A stretch of 51,481 nucleotides of DNA from Methanobrevibacter ruminantium (GCF_016294135.1 NZ_JAEDCO010000008.1:1-51481); one strand, 5' to 3'. Positions 1 to 7,366 are shown, counted from the stretch's first letter. Notes: a model not told the origin generated them from the sequence alone. Made by a program: numbers and translations.

Positions 1-390
1 AAATAAAAATTTAACCTAAACAATGTTTATGAAAAATATAAAAAAATGATAATATTTTCAAAAGAATCTTAAAATATTTAAAATATTATGATTTTTACCT
101 AAAATAGGACATTAAAAATTGAAAAAAAATTCTAAACAGATCCTATGAGCATTTACCAATTTAAAAAAAAAAAATCATGAAAAAAAGAATATTGTTCAAT
201 ATTATTTTCAAATAAATTGCATGATGTTATTGATAAATATATTTTTTAATAAAAATAAACATAATTGATTATTGTTCAATTATTTTATTAAATATAAATA
301 AAAAAATAAAAAATGTTCAATAAAAATACTTATATACTACTAATAGATATTTTTTATCAGGAACTCCTCTCTGTGTATTAGCAGGCATAG
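1..390. other. AT-rich intergenic region, no gene seen
   Basis: The stretch is almost purely A/T with several TTGTTCAAT-like words (near 194, 272 and 315) and no convincing reading frame. The only clear functional element is the TATA-like box near 329-338. Around 360-390 the base composition becomes more mixed, which suggests that the transcribed leader of the downstream mtrA-like gene begins there. Confidence 0.5.
328..346 (+). promoter_or_regulatory. TATA-box promoter of the mtrA-like gene
   Basis: The sequence CTTATATACTACTAATAG is a good archaeal box A. A nearly identical word (shared core TTATATACTACTAATA) lies at 3526-3541 before the TPR gene, and TTTATATACT-like boxes recur before other genes here. 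Initiation about 25 bases downstream would give a leader of roughly 180 nt before the ATG at 540, long for an archaeal gene. Confidence 0.55.
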
Positions 391-490
391 TTTTTGGTTT
401 TGTTGAAAACCTACAGATATAATATAGGAAAGCGCTCAATCAAAAATGTTCAAAATTTCATCCATTTCTTGGTTTTCAACAAACCAAAAA
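391..490 (+). repeat. Long inverted repeat in the mtrA-like leader
   Basis: The arm at 391-411 is complementary to 471-490 with a single bulged base, giving a stem of about 20 bp around a loop of roughly 60 nt. It lies inside the predicted leader of the mtrA-like gene. It could be a cis-regulatory RNA structure, a separate small RNA, or the remnant of a small mobile element. The sequence does not decide between these. Confidence 0.5.
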
Positions 491-539
491 TTAAGGGAAA
501 AGTCATATTCATGAAAATCATTGAATGGAGGGAAACAAT

Positions 540-1131
540 ATGGTAGAAAAAAAAGCCTACATCAGAAAATTGGCCAGTGATTACTGGAGATTATATCGTA
601 GGAGATCCTGAAAGTCCTGTAGCAGTGGCAACATTAGCTTCCCATATCGAAGAAATCCCATCAGCAGCAGGAGCTGCTATTGCAGGTCCTTGCAAAACTG
701 AAAATCTAGGAATTGAAAAAGTAGTGGCTAATATAATTTCAAACCCAAACATCAGGTTCCTGATGTTGTGTGGTGCTGAAGTGCAGGGACATATTACGGG
801 TCAAAGCATACAGGCACTTTATGAAAATGGCTGTGATGAAGAAAAAAAGAGAATTATTGGCGCTACTGGTGCAATCCCCTATGTGGAGAATTTACCAATG
901 GATGCCATAGAAAGATTCCAAAACCAGGTTGAAATAATTGATTTGATAGATAATGAAGACAGTTCAGCAATTTCAACTGGCGTAAAAGAACTAATAGAAA
1001 AAGACCCTGGTGCATTGGAAGAAGAACCTATAATTTTCAAGATTGATGAGAAAAAAATTGATTTGAAAATTAAGGAGACAAACAAAATCCCCTCAATACC
1101 AAAATATAAAATAAAAATAGAAGCAGAATAA
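540..1131 (+). pseudogene. mtrA: MtrA-like corrinoid protein, frameshifted at an A8 run
   Basis: MtrA carries the corrinoid of the membrane Na+-translocating methyl-H4MPT:coenzyme M methyltransferase. The ATG at 540 follows GGAGG, but its frame stops after 23 codons. The MtrA body continues in the +1 frame (WPVITGDYIVGDPESP onward). Removing one A from the eight at 547-554 joins them into a 196-residue protein starting MVEKKPTSENWPV, and the histidine of QGHITG then falls at residue 84, the corrinoid-ligating position of MtrA. The protein lacks the C-terminal membrane helix of operon-encoded MtrA (about 240 residues) and no other mtr genes are nearby, so this is a stand-alone soluble paralog (MtrA2 type). 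The GTG at 577 is only an internal start. Whether the extra A is a real mutation, a slippage site or a sequencing error is open. Confidence 0.8.
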
Positions 1132-1157
1132 TGCTTTTATTTTTATTTTTATTTTTT

Positions 1158-1246
1158 CTTTTTTAAAAAATGTTTATTTAATAATATTTTATCTTTTTTT
1201 ACTTTTTTTAAAAAATGTTTATTTAATAATATTTTATCTTTTTTAT
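1158..1246 (+). repeat. 45-bp tandem duplication containing poly-T terminator
   Basis: Two near-perfect copies of a 45-bp unit (about 1158-1201 and 1202-1246) built around AAAAAATGTTTATTTAATAA followed by ATTTTATC and a T run. They directly follow the mtrA-like gene and supply several T runs, the usual archaeal termination signal, so the duplication doubles the terminator between this gene and the convergent nuclease gene. Confidence 0.7.
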
Positions 1247-1277
1247 CTTTTTTTAAAACAGCAACTGTAAAGTTAAA

Positions 1278-2015
1278 CTAAATTTTCTCTAAAAAGAACT
1301 TAAACTTATTATGATCCATTATCTCAACCATATCAAATAATCCAAGATCTCTCAATCTTTCAAATGGCTTTCTTAAGATAAACCTATATGAACCAACCCT
1401 GTCTGCAGTCGGATTTCTCTTATCACAAACCGCTACAACAATATAAACCTTCTTAATGCTAGACAAGAACTCATTTAAATCCAACTTATCCTCATCAGAA
1501 ATACTATTCTTATTGCAATAATCCTTATAGACATTAGGCAATGCCAAGTCAAGGGTTTCAAATGGCTTCAGCCTTAGCTTAAATGCAAGTTCATCACCAT
1601 AACTGTTATAAACCCATTGCAATCTTTCATAATACTTGTCATAACATTCTGAATCCTTATTCATATTATATAAAATATCATGAAGCTCTGACCTTTTGCT
1701 ATTCCTATCTATTTTAACTCCCTTGTACTCTATGAAATATAGAACTTTTCTCTTTTTATCCAAATACAAGCCGTCACAGGTAGATGGTAGGTTACAAATA
1801 TCTATAATTTCAGTATCCCTACAAATATCGTCAAAGGAATACATCATGAAATCACTACTTACAAGAGGTTCCTTGCTTTTGCTTACACATTCCTTGTGCT
1901 TAATTGAAGGACAATCCTTATCGTGAATCGGACATGGCATTGATATCTCACTTACAGTCTGATAATACTTATCATAAAAAGACAAGAACTTATCAAACTT
2001 TTCTATATCATCCAT
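1278..2015 (-). CDS. Putative PD-(D/E)XK-type nuclease, partner of AAA ATPase
   Basis: About 245 residues. I do not recognise a named family. The segment D81-GLYLD followed by FIE96-YK98 fits the D...ExK core of PD-(D/E)XK nucleases (a beta hairpin ending in E-x-K), so a DNA or RNA nuclease is a reasonable guess. Three cysteines lie at residues 28, 35 and 43. The ATG at 2015 is preferred over 2027 because GGTGAT at the end of the upstream ATPase gene then sits at the right distance, and it begins one base after the ATPase stop, indicating translational coupling. An ATPase coupled to a nuclease resembles two-gene anti-phage systems. That role is inferred from architecture only. Confidence 0.6.
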   Translation of the reverse strand: MDDIEKFDKFLSFYDKYYQTVSEISMPCPIHDKDCPSIKHKECVSKSKEPLVSSDFMMYSFDDICRDTEIIDICNLPSTCDGLYLDKKRKVLYFIEYKGVKIDRNSKRSELHDILYNMNKDSECYDKYYERLQWVYNSYGDELAFKLRLKPFETLDLALPNVYKDYCNKNSISDEDKLDLNEFLSSIKKVYIVVAVCDKRNPTADRVGSYRFILRKPFERLRDLGLFDMVEIMDHNKFKFFLEKI

Positions 2016-2016
2016 T

Positions 2017-2970
2017 TCAATCACCATCTAGTTTCTTGAACATCAAGTCCATCTTGATCTTATCAAGGATATCATAAGGTTGTCCAAGGTTTCTATATAT
2101 TGCTTCAAGATTATTAGAATCAACAGATACAATGTCATACTGATACCCTTCTGCCTTTTGGGTCAAGTAGAAGAAGCTCTCATCAAGCAAGCCATAGTAT
2201 TGGGAATAGAGTTCAATAGCTTCAATGAAGAAAGGACTATGAGAAGCGATATAAATGCTTAAGTCAAGCTCTTTTACAAGCAAGACAAGAATCTTTGCAA
2301 ACTTGATCTGCCATTCAGGGTGAAGATTGACCTCTGGCTCATCCATGATCAGGAATGAATTAGGTTCAAGTTCATTGTTGTTTAGGAGTGTTTGGATAAT
2401 AGCCACTTGCTTTACACCTGAAGAAGTGTTTTTCATATGGGTCTTGAATCCATTTTCTCTCACAAAGAACAATTCACCGTTTTCCTTTTTAATCTCTCCA
2501 CCTAGAATTTCCTTTATGAGCTTTTCAACTTCCCAATCTTTATTATTTTTATCTTCAGTTATTTCCAAAGCAGCTTCCAAGCTTTTAACATGCTCTAAAA
2601 AGTAGGTTCCTCCACTTTTATTGTCAAATAGTGAGAAAGAGTCAAAGTAAAATACTTTAGTTATATCCAAATCTCCTTTCTTGCTAAACTCAAAATTCTT
2701 AAAATCAAAAGTGCATGAAAAGTCAATAGAATAAATGCCAGCATTATCATTGTAATCCTGAGGACCAGTTATATCAAATTCGCTATCAAGCAATTCATTT
2801 ATTGTAGAGTCATTTTCTGAAGAAATAGCTCTTAAAAAGCAGTATAATAAATTGCTTGTGGTGGATTTTCCAGTACAGTTCTTACCACCCATGACATTGA
2901 TTCTCCCTATCTCCATATCCGCATGATTGATTGAACCTACATTATTGATTTTAAATTTGAAATTAGACAT
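2017..2970 (-). CDS. AAA/ABC-type ATPase (AAA_15/AAA_21-like)
   Basis: 317 residues. The N-terminus starts directly with the first beta strands of an SMC/RecF-like ATPase head. Walker A is GKNCTGKS (residues 29-36), with an unusual cysteine. Walker B lies near residue 207 as FLIMDEPEVNLHP, and a downstream SHSPFF supplies the switch histidine. There is no long coiled coil, and no TOPRIM domain at the C-terminus as in OLD nucleases, so nuclease activity would come from the coupled downstream gene. Such single-head ATPases sense or load effectors in PARIS-, Gabija- and retron-like defence systems. The match here is to the general class, not to a named system. Confidence 0.75.
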   Translation of the reverse strand: MSNFKFKINNVGSINHADMEIGRINVMGGKNCTGKSTTSNLLYCFLRAISSENDSTINELLDSEFDITGPQDYNDNAGIYSIDFSCTFDFKNFEFSKKGDLDITKVFYFDSFSLFDNKSGGTYFLEHVKSLEAALEITEDKNNKDWEVEKLIKEILGGEIKKENGELFFVRENGFKTHMKNTSSGVKQVAIIQTLLNNNELEPNSFLIMDEPEVNLHPEWQIKFAKILVLLVKELDLSIYIASHSPFFIEAIELYSQYYGLLDESFFYLTQKAEGYQYDIVSVDSNNLEAIYRNLGQPYDILDKIKMDLMFKKLDGD

Positions 2971-3278
2971 GTTATCCCCTATTATTTTTAATAATAGTAT
3001 GTTTTTTAAAAATTTAAATTTATTGAAATTTTTTTATAAAATCATTATAATTTTTCAACCTAATTATAATTTAATAACAAAATAAAAATCATATTAAAGT
3101 TAAAATAAAAAATTAACGACATATAACTATTTATAACCAAAATAAAGAACATATAAACCTTTAAATAATTAAAAAATCAATATAAGAAAATATAGTTAAG
3201 TGGCTTTAACAATGAAATTTAAATTAAAAATAGTTTAAAAAGAGTTGAAGCGAAGATACTTGCTAGGGAGGTGATTAT
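2971..3278. other. AT-rich spacer before the small-peptide gene
   Basis: No gene is seen. It must hold the divergent promoters of the minus-strand ATPase gene (start 2970) and of the plus-strand small peptide (start 3279). TATA-like words occur, such as ACATATAAACC near 3149-3159, but none is decisive. Confidence 0.4.
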
Positions 3279-3371
3279 ATGGGGGAATTAATTGATATTG
3301 CCCTTGCATTATATTATTTTGTTTGCACTATTTTAATAGTGCAGACGATAATTAAAGCAAGAAAGAAGTAG
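3279..3371 (+). CDS. 30-residue membrane peptide, type I toxin-like
   Basis: An ATG at 3279 follows a perfect GGGAGGTGAT ribosome binding site at 3266-3275 and opens a 30-codon frame ending at TAG 3369-3371. The peptide begins MGELIDIALALYYFV, has one hydrophobic helix (about residues 5-25) and ends in the basic tail KARKK. Length, single span and basic end resemble Firmicute holin-like type I toxins (Hol_Tox type) and other small membrane toxins. The transcript is unusually structured: a palindrome in the coding region, a hairpin on the stop codon, and complementarity between its 5' and 3' ends. A small regulatory membrane protein is the alternative. The function is unproven. Confidence 0.55.
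   Translation: MGELIDIALALYYFVCTILIVQTIIKARKK
3324..3343 (+). repeat. Palindrome inside the small-peptide gene
   Basis: TGCACTATTTTAATAGTGCA is two 9-base complementary arms around two T residues, located in codons for the membrane helix. It would form a strong hairpin in the mRNA, or a symmetric protein-binding site in DNA. Confidence 0.6.
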
Positions 3372-3387
3372 GGAAACCCCTACTTCG
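3363..3387 (+). terminator. Hairpin overlapping the stop codon of the small-peptide gene
   Basis: GAAGTAGGG and CCCTACTTC form a 9-bp perfect stem around AAAC, overlapping the TAG stop. Weak T runs follow at about 3401-3407. Part of the 3' arm (CTTCGCT, 3383-3389) can instead pair with AGCGAAG at 3249-3255 upstream of the ribosome binding site, so the hairpin may exchange with a long-range fold. Confidence 0.5.
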
Positions 3388-3439
3388 CTAATATCAATTA
3401 TATTTTTCCCACTATATAAGATTAACTAAAATAAATTAA

Positions 3440-3510
3440 TAAAAAAGAAAAAGAACCATAAATAGTTAATTATTTATAAAAATAACACTTCTTTTTCTTT
3501 TTTTATTTTG
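3440..3510. terminator. A/T hairpin between small-peptide and TPR genes
   Basis: AAAAAAGAAAAAGAA (about 3442-3456) is complementary to TTCTTTTTCTTTTTT (about 3488-3502), with an inner imperfect palindrome TAAATAGTTAATTATTTA. The T-rich right arm makes it a plausible terminator for transcription entering from the left. Confidence 0.45.
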
Positions 3511-3524
3511 CTCTAATTCAAAAC

Positions 3525-3542
3525 CTTTATATACTACTAATA
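3525..3542 (+). promoter_or_regulatory. TATA box of the TPR gene
   Basis: CTTTATATACTACTAATA lies about 40-55 bases before the ATG at 3581, matching the word found before the mtrA-like gene at 328. Expected initiation about 25 bases downstream gives a short leader that contains the GGTGAT ribosome binding site. Confidence 0.6.
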
Positions 3543-3580
3543 CATAAACTTGTTAAATCAATTTTTATACGGTGATATTT

Positions 3581-4885
3581 ATGTCAAGCAAACTTGACAG
3601 ATTAATAGCATCCTACAACTCTGTGGAATGTGAATTCAATATAGACAAATCCATAGAAGTCTGTAAGGAAATACTGAAAATCAATCCGAATCTAATCGAA
3701 TTCCAGGAAAACCTGGCTTGCGATTATTACAATAAGAAGGAATATGAAAAATCAATCGAACTATTTAACAAATGTATAGAGAACGGGGAAGCAAGAGACG
3801 ATTCATACATGATGATCGGCCTTGCATATGTGAAACTAAGCCATCCAGAAAAAGCTTTGGAAATCATTAAAGAGACCAAAGATAAGGAAAACTACTTATT
3901 AAATCATTTTATTTTATTCAAGGAGCTTGAAGAATACGATAAGGCAATCGAATACGGGGACAAGCTGCTTGAATTGAATCCTGAAAACACATTGGCTCTG
4001 CATCATATGTCTGACATTTATGAAGAGCTTGATGATGATGAACGCTCCATGTTTTACTTCAATGAAATGACCAATGTGATTCCTGAAATAAAGTCTTTAT
4101 TGCTTATACGACTATATTCTCTTGGGAAATATGATGAAGTAATAGAGTCCTTTGAAGAGTTAAGGGAAAATGGAGCATTTGAAAAGGATCTTGAATCTGC
4201 TCATTTCAATTATATAATTGGAATGTCATACCATGAACTAAACAGGCATTTTGATTCATTGAAATACCTCATCAACTCTGACAGGCTATATTCTACAGCT
4301 GAAAAGAAGGCTTCAATAGCTAAAAACTACATTGAAAATCTAAATTTCGACCTTGCTCATAAATATCTGAATGAGGCATTGAAAATCGATGAAATGGATA
4401 AAACATCTCTCTTTTTGATTACTGAAACTTCCTATTATTTAGGAAACTATTATGAAGCAATAGAATATGCAAACAAGCTATTGAATAATTATCAATGCGA
4501 TAAGGCATTCCATGTCCTCGGGGCAATCTATTTCGATTTGGGAGACACTCACAATGCATTTGAATCCCTTAAGGTGGGAACACATGTGATGCTTGAGAAT
4601 TGGGATTATAATCAAGGGCCATACAGCGAGTACATTATGGAAATTGCAAGCAGATTATCTAAGGCAGGATATGCAGAAAGAGCTGAAAACATCTACAATA
4701 AGCTTCAATCAAAACATCCGGACTATTATACAATATACCTGGAACGTGCTAAGCATTACAAAAGAGTTGGAAAAAAAGAACTTGCTGAAAAGGACTTTGA
4801 AAAATACAATGAATACATGATGGAAGAAGAAAGAGAATGGAGAGAATTCCTAAAAGAGATAGGGGAAGATGAAGATAAGGAATGA
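3581..4885 (+). CDS. Tetratricopeptide repeat protein
   Basis: 434 residues from the ATG at 3581. That start is chosen because GGTGAT at 3571-3576 sits just before it; the GTG at 3572 is part of this ribosome binding site. The protein is nearly all TPR helix pairs of about 34 residues, seen as repeated A-x-x-Y/L-x-x-A-I-E-Y...NP patterns (for example EYDKAIEYGDKLLELNPENT and NYYEAIEYANKLL). There is no signal peptide, membrane helix or enzyme domain, so it is a cytoplasmic scaffold or adaptor with unknown partners. It ends convergently, 46 bases from the CARF-HEPN gene. TPR proteins are frequent in methanogens, so a link to the neighbouring defence genes is not established. Confidence 0.85.
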   Translation: MSSKLDRLIASYNSVECEFNIDKSIEVCKEILKINPNLIEFQENLACDYYNKKEYEKSIELFNKCIENGEARDDSYMMIGLAYVKLSHPEKALEIIKETKDKENYLLNHFILFKELEEYDKAIEYGDKLLELNPENTLALHHMSDIYEELDDDERSMFYFNEMTNVIPEIKSLLLIRLYSLGKYDEVIESFEELRENGAFEKDLESAHFNYIIGMSYHELNRHFDSLKYLINSDRLYSTAEKKASIAKNYIENLNFDLAHKYLNEALKIDEMDKTSLFLITETSYYLGNYYEAIEYANKLLNNYQCDKAFHVLGAIYFDLGDTHNAFESLKVGTHVMLENWDYNQGPYSEYIMEIASRLSKAGYAERAENIYNKLQSKHPDYYTIYLERAKHYKRVGKKELAEKDFEKYNEYMMEEEREWREFLKEIGEDEDKE

Positions 4886-4890
4886 AAATC

Positions 4891-4961
4891 CTAAATCCCA
4901 TTCATCTTTACTTTCAAATTGAATAAAAATACTAAATCTCATTCATCTTTACTTTCAAATC
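4891..4961. repeat. 41-bp tandem duplication at the CARF-HEPN gene end
   Basis: CTAAATCCCATTCATCTTTA at 4891-4910 (repeat continuing to about 4920) recurs with one or two changes at 4932-4961. The second copy is the last coding segment and stop of the CARF-HEPN gene, so its 3' end was duplicated into the spacer between the convergent genes. Confidence 0.75.
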
Positions 4962-6221
4962 AAACTTGGCGAATCTGGTCTCCTTGAGGAACTTGCCCAT
5001 ATCCTTATCCAACTTGCGGGCAAGGTTTTCAACAAGCTCTTCAAATTGATCGAAATCCTCCTTGTCCAATGATTCAAGTCCATGAGCCAAGATTGAATTG
5101 TTTCTTTTAATGGTTATATTGTTGATGCTATGCCTATTTTCTGCAAAGTACTTTCCCAAATCATCATCCAATTCTGCCAATAGCTCATAATCCTTAATCA
5201 ATCCTATTTTTATTTTGCCTTCATCCCTTGTTTTTTCAAGTGAATCAATGAATTCAGGACTTACATTTTTCTCTAAAAGTATATTAACATCAATATCTGA
5301 ACTTGTTAATCCATAAGCGGCAAGCCTAATTTGTGCAATCAATTCAAATGCCCTATATAATCGAGCGATGGCATCATCATACTTATATTCATCAGCCCTT
5401 CTTATTGAATTATTTATCAAACTTGCAAGGATATAGCAGTTCTTGAGATTCTCGTGTTGAGACCTTACTATAGTGCCTAAAGCCTTAAGGTTTATCTTGA
5501 TATCATCCTTGATTTCCTTAAGCTCTAAGAGATTCAAGTCCACTTTAGTTAGAAAATCATAAGCGACATCAAAGTCCATATTGTCCCATGCATAATATGC
5601 ATTGGAAAGATTCATAAGATCCTCTGTGTGAATGCTTTCATCAACTATTTTTTCCAATATTTCACTTGCAGTGTAAAATCTGTTTGCATTGAAGTAATTC
5701 CTGACTCTCATGAGTGAAAACTTGTCATATACCTTATAGAGGTTTTGATACTTTATTGTTTCTGTACCGAGGGATACTGTTCCATTCTTCCTGTCTCCAG
5801 TAACGCTGATAAGGTCCACTGAATAGAACATTCCACAGCAAGCCATTGCAGCAGACATTGTTTTGGTTCCGGAAGTGTAATCTATGATTATTTCATGCTT
5901 GTCTTCGGATAAGATGTTGAATTTCCATACCATTCTTTCAAATGTTTCAAAGCAGTCATTGAAACTGTCTATATCATTTAAAATAGCAATTTCATAGTCT
6001 TCACCTTCAATGAATACATCATCATCTGCCTCAAAGAGTTCCTTAACATAATCGATTGTATTCATTGATATTTCTGAGGCAAAGAACACTATATAGTCTG
6101 GAGAGATCTTGTTAATTGAATTGTATAATACCTTAGCCAATCTTTGATAGCTCTCCTCATCTGAATTTGGATTAATTCCTGTTCCCACTGTCATAAATAG
6201 AGTCTTTATTTTCCTTCTCAT
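4932..6221 (-). CDS. Orphan CARF-HEPN ribonuclease (Cas02710/Csm6-like)
   Basis: 429 residues. The N-terminal Rossmann-like domain has TVGTG (11-15) and DYTSGTKTMS (114-123), the ligand-pocket loops of CARF domains that bind cyclic oligoadenylates in type III CRISPR immunity. A helical middle follows. The C-terminal HEPN domain carries R373-NNSILAH380-G, the R-x(4-6)-H motif of HEPN ribonucleases in the form typical of the Cas02710 (TIGR02710) family. The expected activity is ligand-triggered RNA cleavage. No cas gene, CRISPR array or Cas10-type cyclase is present in the window, so it must respond to a distant type III system or a different signal. Start: ATG after GTGGTATC. Confidence 0.8.
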   Translation of the reverse strand: MRRKIKTLFMTVGTGINPNSDEESYQRLAKVLYNSINKISPDYIVFFASEISMNTIDYVKELFEADDDVFIEGEDYEIAILNDIDSFNDCFETFERMVWKFNILSEDKHEIIIDYTSGTKTMSAAMACCGMFYSVDLISVTGDRKNGTVSLGTETIKYQNLYKVYDKFSLMRVRNYFNANRFYTASEILEKIVDESIHTEDLMNLSNAYYAWDNMDFDVAYDFLTKVDLNLLELKEIKDDIKINLKALGTIVRSQHENLKNCYILASLINNSIRRADEYKYDDAIARLYRAFELIAQIRLAAYGLTSSDIDVNILLEKNVSPEFIDSLEKTRDEGKIKIGLIKDYELLAELDDDLGKYFAENRHSINNITIKRNNSILAHGLESLDKEDFDQFEELVENLARKLDKDMGKFLKETRFAKFDLKVKMNEI

Positions 6222-6588
6222 GATACCACTGCAAAAAGTAAAATAAGTTAAATAATAATTTTTTATTTTAAATTAATAAAAATAGTCTATTTTTAAAATT
6301 ATTTATAATTATCTAATGGGATATTATATTTCTAAAATTTCGATGAAAATCAATTAAATGATGAAAATACAATTTATTTGTTTCGTTATAATATAACAAG
6401 TCAAATATAGTTTACTATATCTAAAAAAATATTCTAATTAGTCTATAGAATTGATTTAAAGCAATGATAGTCAATTTAAAAATCGATAACATTATATACT
6501 ATGTTTTTGAAATGAATGATTGAGTATTAGGATTTATTGGAAGATCATTGAGTTCTCAAAGAATGAATTTGATAACTGAAGTGATACC
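6222..6588. other. Divergent intergenic region, CARF-HEPN and HEPN genes
   Basis: AT-rich region between two divergent genes, with no frame of its own. It holds an ATTATATACT TATA box near 6490-6499 facing the HEPN gene. The 15-mer TAGTCTATAGAATTG near 6439 also occurs near 20009, upstream of the L37e gene. Confidence 0.4.
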
Positions 6589-7014
6589 ATGAACATAGAA
6601 AAATATCCTCAATACCCATCATATAAATTTACCTTATTGCTGGAAGAGAATAAGGCAATGTATATAAAACCAGATATTGAATCTCGTGCAGTAGATGGAA
6701 CAATAATAAATAGGGCATATTATAGTGCTTATTCCTATGCTCTCTTATGGTTAGAAGAAATTTCAGGATTTAAACTTAAACAAAAGTGGGAATATGAAGC
6801 AGAAGGGAAAAAATATGTTTCTGAACATAGGCAAGTTAGGGATTGCTTAATAAAGTATGAAAAGATGAAAGCAAGTAAAAATTTATATGAATTACATAGA
6901 TTACGTAAAAAAGCAGATTATAAATTATTTAATCCCTTAACTGAAAAAGAAATTAATGATTCTATAAAATATATGGAAAATGTTTTAAATGAATTGAAAT
7001 TTGAAAATAAATGA
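6589..7014 (+). CDS. HEPN-domain protein (toxin-like)
   Basis: 141 residues. NRAYYSAYSYALLWLEE (41-57) and LHRLRKKADY (102-111) are the helix signatures of small HEPN proteins, which act as ribonuclease toxins or partners of MNT nucleotidyltransferase antitoxins. No MNT gene is adjacent. The next gene starts 10 bases after the stop with its own GGTGA site and encodes a small unrelated protein. Pair size and spacing suggest a toxin-antitoxin module with a non-MNT partner. The catalytic R-x4-6-H motif is not clearly in its standard place, so the HEPN protein could instead be a non-catalytic binding subunit. Confidence 0.7.
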   Translation: MNIEKYPQYPSYKFTLLLEENKAMYIKPDIESRAVDGTIINRAYYSAYSYALLWLEEISGFKLKQKWEYEAEGKKYVSEHRQVRDCLIKYEKMKASKNLYELHRLRKKADYKLFNPLTEKEINDSIKYMENVLNELKFENK

Positions 7015-7024
7015 AGGTGAAAAA

Positions 7025-7366
7025 ATGATATATAAGCTAATAAATGAAGATAACACCCTTGTAAATGAATACCCAGCACCGCAAATCTACAAAACATTAT
7101 CAGATGAAGAAAAAAATAACATATACACTTTTAAAAAAGAAATAGAAAAAATCACAATCCCTAAAGGATTGGGAAAAGTCTATGTAAATGTTATGTACGA
7201 CTGCATTCAACTTGAAAAGGAGTATATTTTAAAGTATTCAAATGGACATAGCCGTGAATATTATGAAAAAGAAATAGAAAAAATATGCAATCAAATGGAA
7301 TCTTTTTCAAAAAAGAACAATCTATTTGATTTCTATCTTGGTTGCCATATTCTATTAATGGGTTAA
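7025..7366 (+). CDS. Small partner of the HEPN protein, unknown family
   Basis: 113 residues from the ATG at 7025, chosen because AAGGTGA at 7014-7020 is correctly placed. An upstream in-frame start at 7001 would overlap the HEPN gene. I do not recognise a family. It has no signal peptide or membrane helix and is rich in K, E and Y, with predicted helices in the middle (YEKEIEKICNQMESF). Tight coupling to the HEPN gene suggests an antitoxin or co-effector. Confidence 0.6.
   Translation: MIYKLINEDNTLVNEYPAPQIYKTLSDEEKNNIYTFKKEIEKITIPKGLGKVYVNVMYDCIQLEKEYILKYSNGHSREYYEKEIEKICNQMESFSKKNNLFDFYLGCHILLMG

Noticed and set aside
577..1131. GTG at 577 as the true start of the mtrA-like gene
   Set aside because: No ribosome binding site, and it omits the conserved N-terminus that is clearly encoded upstream after ATG 540 in the neighbouring frame.
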